In this document: piece after piece, positions 7,475-10,093 of the stretch
Layout of the letters: each line of letters opens with the position of its first letter
Numbering within the stretch: the stretch's first letter is position 1
Source: CAZMGT01 sp964565895
GTDB taxonomy: Bacteria > Armatimonadota > Zipacnadia > UBA1398 > CAZMGT01
DNA length: 10,093 bases
Direction: 5' to 3'
Assembly: GCA_964565895.1 (NCBI GenBank)
Contig: CAZMGT010000081.1
Location: forward strand, 1-10,093
The notes under the pieces: model-generated
What the model saw: the letters and a program-made list of their open reading frames with translations, nothing else
Database searches by the model: none
Told to the model about the DNA's origin: nothing
Made by a program: the position numbers and the translations under genes

Positions 7475-9086
7475 GCACGACTACTTGCCTGTCTCTGCTG
7501 TGGCTGAGATCGCCTACTGCCCACGCAACTTCTACTACCGCATGGTCGAGCAGCTCGACGATGCCAATGTGCACACTTTGCGCGGAAGACTGGAAGAGGA
7601 AAAGCGCAAGGCGCGCAAGCTTGTCCACCGCGAGCACGGGCGGCAAATCCGCAGCGTTTTTGCCTCTAGCGACCGTTTAGGGATCATCGCCGTCGTTGAC
7701 GCTATAGAGGAGGGCGACGAGCTCGTCCCGTACGAGTACAAGTCGGGCCCGCTGCGCCATAACGAATGGGATGACATTCAGCTCTGTGCCGAGGCAATGA
7801 TTCTCGAGGAGGTTACCGCCCGGCGCATCTCCCGCGGTTGGATCTATTACACCGGCTCCCGCCGGCGCCGACAGGTAACATTTACGCCCCAGCTCCGCCG
7901 GCGAGTCATGCAATGCCTCCGTCGTGCTTGGGAGATCCTCGATTCCGGTGAGATTCCCCCTCCCTTAGCCAGCGAACGCTGCCGCGGGTGTGCCCTCGAA
8001 CCCTCCTGCCTGCCTGTCGAAGTTCGCGCGCTTAAAAGAAAAGGGCCGCCGCCCAAGCGCCCACTTCCTGGAATAAACCTCGGACGAGTAGTATATGTCG
8101 ATGAGCCGGGTGCTTATGTCCGCAAATCCAAAGGGCGAATCATCGTCACAGTCAAGGGCAAGACTCTCGCCGAAGTCCCCGCTGCTTCCGTCGACCAAAT
8201 CGTTCTTGTCGCTGGCGCTAACCTGTCTGCTCCGGCAGCGCGTTTTGCTCTCCGCGCGAACATCGATGTTGTTTTCCTTTCCTCCTATGGTAGGTTCGAA
8301 GGACGCCTTAGCTCTGAGATGCACAAAAATGTTATCCTTCGCGAAGCGCAGTACAAGGCTCATTTCGATCCTGCCCGATCCCTTGAACTTGCCCGCGCTT
8401 TCGTTGCGGGAAAAATCCACAATATGCGCGTCCTCGTCATGCGCCAAAATCGCAAGCGCAAGCTTCCCCAGCTAGCGTCTGCTGCAAAAGAGCTGCGAGC
8501 TTTGCTCCGTGCTCTCGCTCGCGCCGGCGACCGTAACGCTCTCATGGGGGTTGAGGGTGCTGCCACGAAAACCTACTTCTCCGCCTTCGCGCAAATGATA
8601 GAACCTCCCGACGCTCCGTTCGACTTCGACAAGCGGACGCGAAGACCCCCCAGAGACCCTGTTAACGCGCTGCTCAGCTTTGCCTATTCCATGCTCATCG
8701 CCGACCTCACCTCTGCTACATCTCTGGTGGGCCTCGACCCATACGTCGGGTTCTTGCATACTGCTGTTTACGGCAGGCCTGCTCTTGCCTTAGATCTCGC
8801 CGAGGAGTTTCGCCCGGTAATTGCCGACTCTGTTGTCCTCTCCCTCGTCAATCAGGGTATGGTCTCCGAAAGTCACTTCTATCAGCGTCTTGGTGGTTGG
8901 TTCTTGACTGAGCGCGGCCGCGAGCGATTCTTTACTGCGCTCAACGCACGTCGTAAGCAAGAGGTTACCCACCCTATCTTCGGATACAAGCTTTCCTATC
9001 TTCGGACGATGGAGTTGCAAACGCGCTTGCTGGCGAAAGTTCTCACCGGTGAGCTAAACGAATACGTTCCGTTTAAGGTGAGGTGA
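7467..9086 (+). CDS. cas4-cas1: Cas4-Cas1 fusion, spacer acquisition nuclease/integrase
   Basis: A single 539-residue protein joining the Cas4 PAM-trimming nuclease to the Cas1 integrase. Cas4 part (about 1-185): Cys18 with Cys172, Cys175 and Cys181 as iron-sulfur cluster ligands, and RecB-type residues His54, Asp78, Glu90-x-Lys92 (YEYKSG) and Gln105. A basic, Pro-rich linker (about 186-201) leads to Cas1: an N-terminal beta domain (GRVVYVDEPGAYV), then a helical domain with Glu363 (GVEGAATK), His431 (GFLHTAVYGRPAL) and Asp443 with Glu446/Glu447 (ALDLAEEFRP). All expected catalytic positions of both halves look intact and the frame is continuous, so this is a real fusion. ATG 7467 overlaps cas5 by 8 bp and has AGAGGG (7452-7457) upstream; the frame opens further back only inside cas5. 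Such fusions are best known from I-G (former I-U) and Myxococcus-type systems. Confidence 0.95.
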   Translation: MGEHDYLPVSAVAEIAYCPRNFYYRMVEQLDDANVHTLRGRLEEEKRKARKLVHREHGRQIRSVFASSDRLGIIAVVDAIEEGDELVPYEYKSGPLRHNEWDDIQLCAEAMILEEVTARRISRGWIYYTGSRRRRQVTFTPQLRRRVMQCLRRAWEILDSGEIPPPLASERCRGCALEPSCLPVEVRALKRKGPPPKRPLPGINLGRVVYVDEPGAYVRKSKGRIIVTVKGKTLAEVPAASVDQIVLVAGANLSAPAARFALRANIDVVFLSSYGRFEGRLSSEMHKNVILREAQYKAHFDPARSLELARAFVAGKIHNMRVLVMRQNRKRKLPQLASAAKELRALLRALARAGDRNALMGVEGAATKTYFSAFAQMIEPPDAPFDFDKRTRRPPRDPVNALLSFAYSMLIADLTSATSLVGLDPYVGFLHTAVYGRPALALDLAEEFRPVIADSVVLSLVNQGMVSESHFYQRLGGWFLTERGRERFFTALNARRKQEVTHPIFGYKLSYLRTMELQTRLLAKVLTGELNEYVPFKVR

Positions 9087-9379
9087 GCTCGTTGCCTCGC
9101 TTCGAATATCGGGTAATAGCCTACGACATTCCAGACGATAAGCGGCGAACCAAACTTCTGCAAATGCTCAAAGGTTTTGGTTTGCACGTTCAGTTCAGCG
9201 TGTTTGAAGTTAAACTAGAGCCAATGCAGTTGCTTCGCCTGAAGAACGAAATCGAGAAAATCATGGACCCCGACGAGGACTGTGTGGTATTATATCCATT
9301 GAACGAACAGCTGGTTGAAAAGGTCGAGCGTCTCGGTGTCGTAAAGCATCAGACGTTCGACGACTTCCTTGTCATCTGA
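9083..9379 (+). CDS. cas2: Cas2 spacer integration scaffold
   Basis: Small dimeric ferredoxin-fold protein that bridges Cas1 dimers in the spacer integration complex. The 98 residues contain the Cas2 signature YDIPDDKRRTKLLQMLKGFG, with the conserved Asp15 after the first strand, then HVQFSVFEVKL and a C-terminal VVLYPLNEQ strand. GTG 9083 overlaps the cas1 stop (GTGA). An in-frame TTG at 9092 (giving MPRFEYRV) is an alternative, better spaced from AAGGTGAGG (9075-9083). Last gene of the operon; the CRISPR leader follows directly. Confidence 0.95.
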   Translation: MSSLPRFEYRVIAYDIPDDKRRTKLLQMLKGFGLHVQFSVFEVKLEPMQLLRLKNEIEKIMDPDEDCVVLYPLNEQLVEKVERLGVVKHQTFDDFLVI

Positions 9380-9576
9380 AGTTGTGCGCTCACCTCTGGT
9401 GTGTACAAAACCCGGGGAGGTGCTCGCGGAGCGCAAAAATGGCTCAGCGAAGCCAAAAACGAACCTGTTTCTGGCGCGAGTCCGAGCGCCTTGAGCGCGT
9501 TCCGCCGGGATATGGCTCGGGGTGCTCGCAAGTTGCCCGCCAAACCATTGGTTTTGCAGGGCTCCGGAGGTGAGGG
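9380..9576 (+). promoter_or_regulatory. CRISPR leader
   Basis: A 197-bp non-coding stretch between cas2 and the first repeat, where leaders carry the array promoter and the signals guiding Cas1-Cas2 integration. Visible: an inverted repeat with outer arms CTCACCTC (9389-9396) and GAGGTGAG (9567-9574, two bases before repeat 1); a direct repeat GGTGCTCGC (9419-9427 and 9521-9529); and a near-palindrome AAACCA-T-TGGTTT (9542-9554), 22 bp from the repeat. A weak promoter candidate is TTGTGC (9382-9387) with TACAAA (9404-9409), 16 bp apart; it is not convincing. No terminator separates cas2 from the array. The stretch is not AT-rich, unlike many leaders. Confidence 0.75.
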
Positions 9577-10093
9577 GTCAGAACCACACCTAATTCCCAA
9601 GGGGAATTGAAACCATTGGGGGCGATCGCGGAATAATCGATCGCCCAGTTATGTCAGAACCACACCTAATTCCCAAGGGGAATTGAAACTGCTTGGAGAC
9701 GCTGCCGGGAGCAACAAGCTCAGCGTGCGTAGTCAGAACCACACCTAATTCCCAAGGGGAATTGAAACAGCAACCCCTCGCGCTCGGCCCACCGCCACGC
9801 CTCCTCAGGTCAGAACCACACCTAATTCCCAAGGGGAATTGAAACGCTTCCAAAAACAAATTGCTCCCTGCCGTCGCCGTTCCTGACGTCAGAACCACAC
9901 CTAATTCCCAAGGGGAATTGAAACACTATGTTGCGGAGTCTGCGGTTGACGAGGCGGCGAAGATCGTCAGAACCACACCTAATTCCCAAGGGGAATTGAA
10001 ACAACATTACGACTGCAGTGTGCAGCTGAATGGTGAAGCGGTGAAGTCAGAACCACACCTAATTCCCAAGGGGAATTGAAACTTCCATGTCCG
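9577..10093 (+). CRISPR. CRISPR array, seven identical 37-bp repeats, continues past window
   Basis: Repeats start at 9577, 9653, 9732, 9809, 9888, 9966 and 10046 and end at 9613, 9689, 9768, 9845, 9924, 10002 and 10082. Each begins GTCAGAACCACACCT and ends AAGGGGAATTGAAAC. Spacers are 39, 42, 40, 42, 41 and 43 bp; an eleven-base piece of spacer 7 reaches the edge. All seven repeats are identical, as expected at the leader end. The repeat folds as AATTCCC-AAG-GGGAATT (7-bp stem, 3-nt loop), followed by GAAAC; a Cas6 cut near the 3' base would leave AUUGAAAC, a usual type I handle. Orientation follows from that 3' end and from cas2 and leader lying to the left, so spacer 1 (9614-9652) should be the newest. 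Confidence 0.99.

Noticed and set aside
9421..9440. Possible terminator after cas2 (short GC stem followed by CAAAAATGG)
   Set aside because: The stem is only about 4 bp and is followed by A residues, not T residues, on the transcribed strand.
9590..10079. Open frames on both strands across the array
   Set aside because: They arise because the 37-bp repeat has no stop in some frames; the peptides are repeated copies of the CRISPR repeat.

Overview
The window holds the first ~822 nt of a bacterial 16S rRNA gene (minus strand, 3' part beyond the left edge), a promoter and leader region, then on the plus strand a compact and apparently complete type I CRISPR-Cas operon that runs into a CRISPR array still going at the right edge. 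The organism is a bacterium: the 16S carries the bacterial 27F site and overall bacterial architecture, the rRNA promoters are consensus sigma70/sigmaA type, and coding DNA is GC-rich. The leader has a boxA-like element resembling that of Firmicutes, but the 16S is divergent at the 5' end, in the 338 (EUB338) region and in the 530 loop, so I do not name a phylum.

Layout. 1-822: 16S rRNA (minus). 823-979: pre-16S leader with hairpins and boxA. 986-1014 and 1069-1097: two tandem minus-strand promoters with perfect TTGACA -35 boxes and 17-bp spacers; the spacer of the distal one is a four-tract G-quadruplex motif. 1098-1345: GC-rich spacer, no gene seen. 1346-9379: cas6, cas3' (helicase), cas3'' (HD nuclease), cas8, cas7, cas5, cas4-cas1 fusion, cas2, with gaps of at most 25 bp or short overlaps (several GTGA/ATGA stop-start overlaps), so one transcript with coupled translation is likely. 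9380-9576: leader. 9577 to the edge: seven identical 37-bp repeats with 39-43 bp spacers.

How it works together. Cas4-Cas1 and Cas2 would capture, trim and integrate new spacers at the leader end; Cas6 would cut the pre-crRNA at the repeat hairpin, giving an 8-nt AUUGAAAC handle; Cas7, Cas5 and Cas8 would form the Cascade surveillance complex; the separately encoded Cas3'' nuclease and Cas3' helicase would destroy target DNA. No separate small-subunit (cas11/csa5) gene is seen, but the 3' part of cas8 has an in-frame ATG at 5471 behind a strong Shine-Dalgarno sequence that would make a 128-residue Cas11-like protein. Split Cas3 points to a subtype I-A-like effector, whereas a Cas4-Cas1 fusion is better known from other subtypes; the module is best called a I-A-like mosaic until profile searches settle it.
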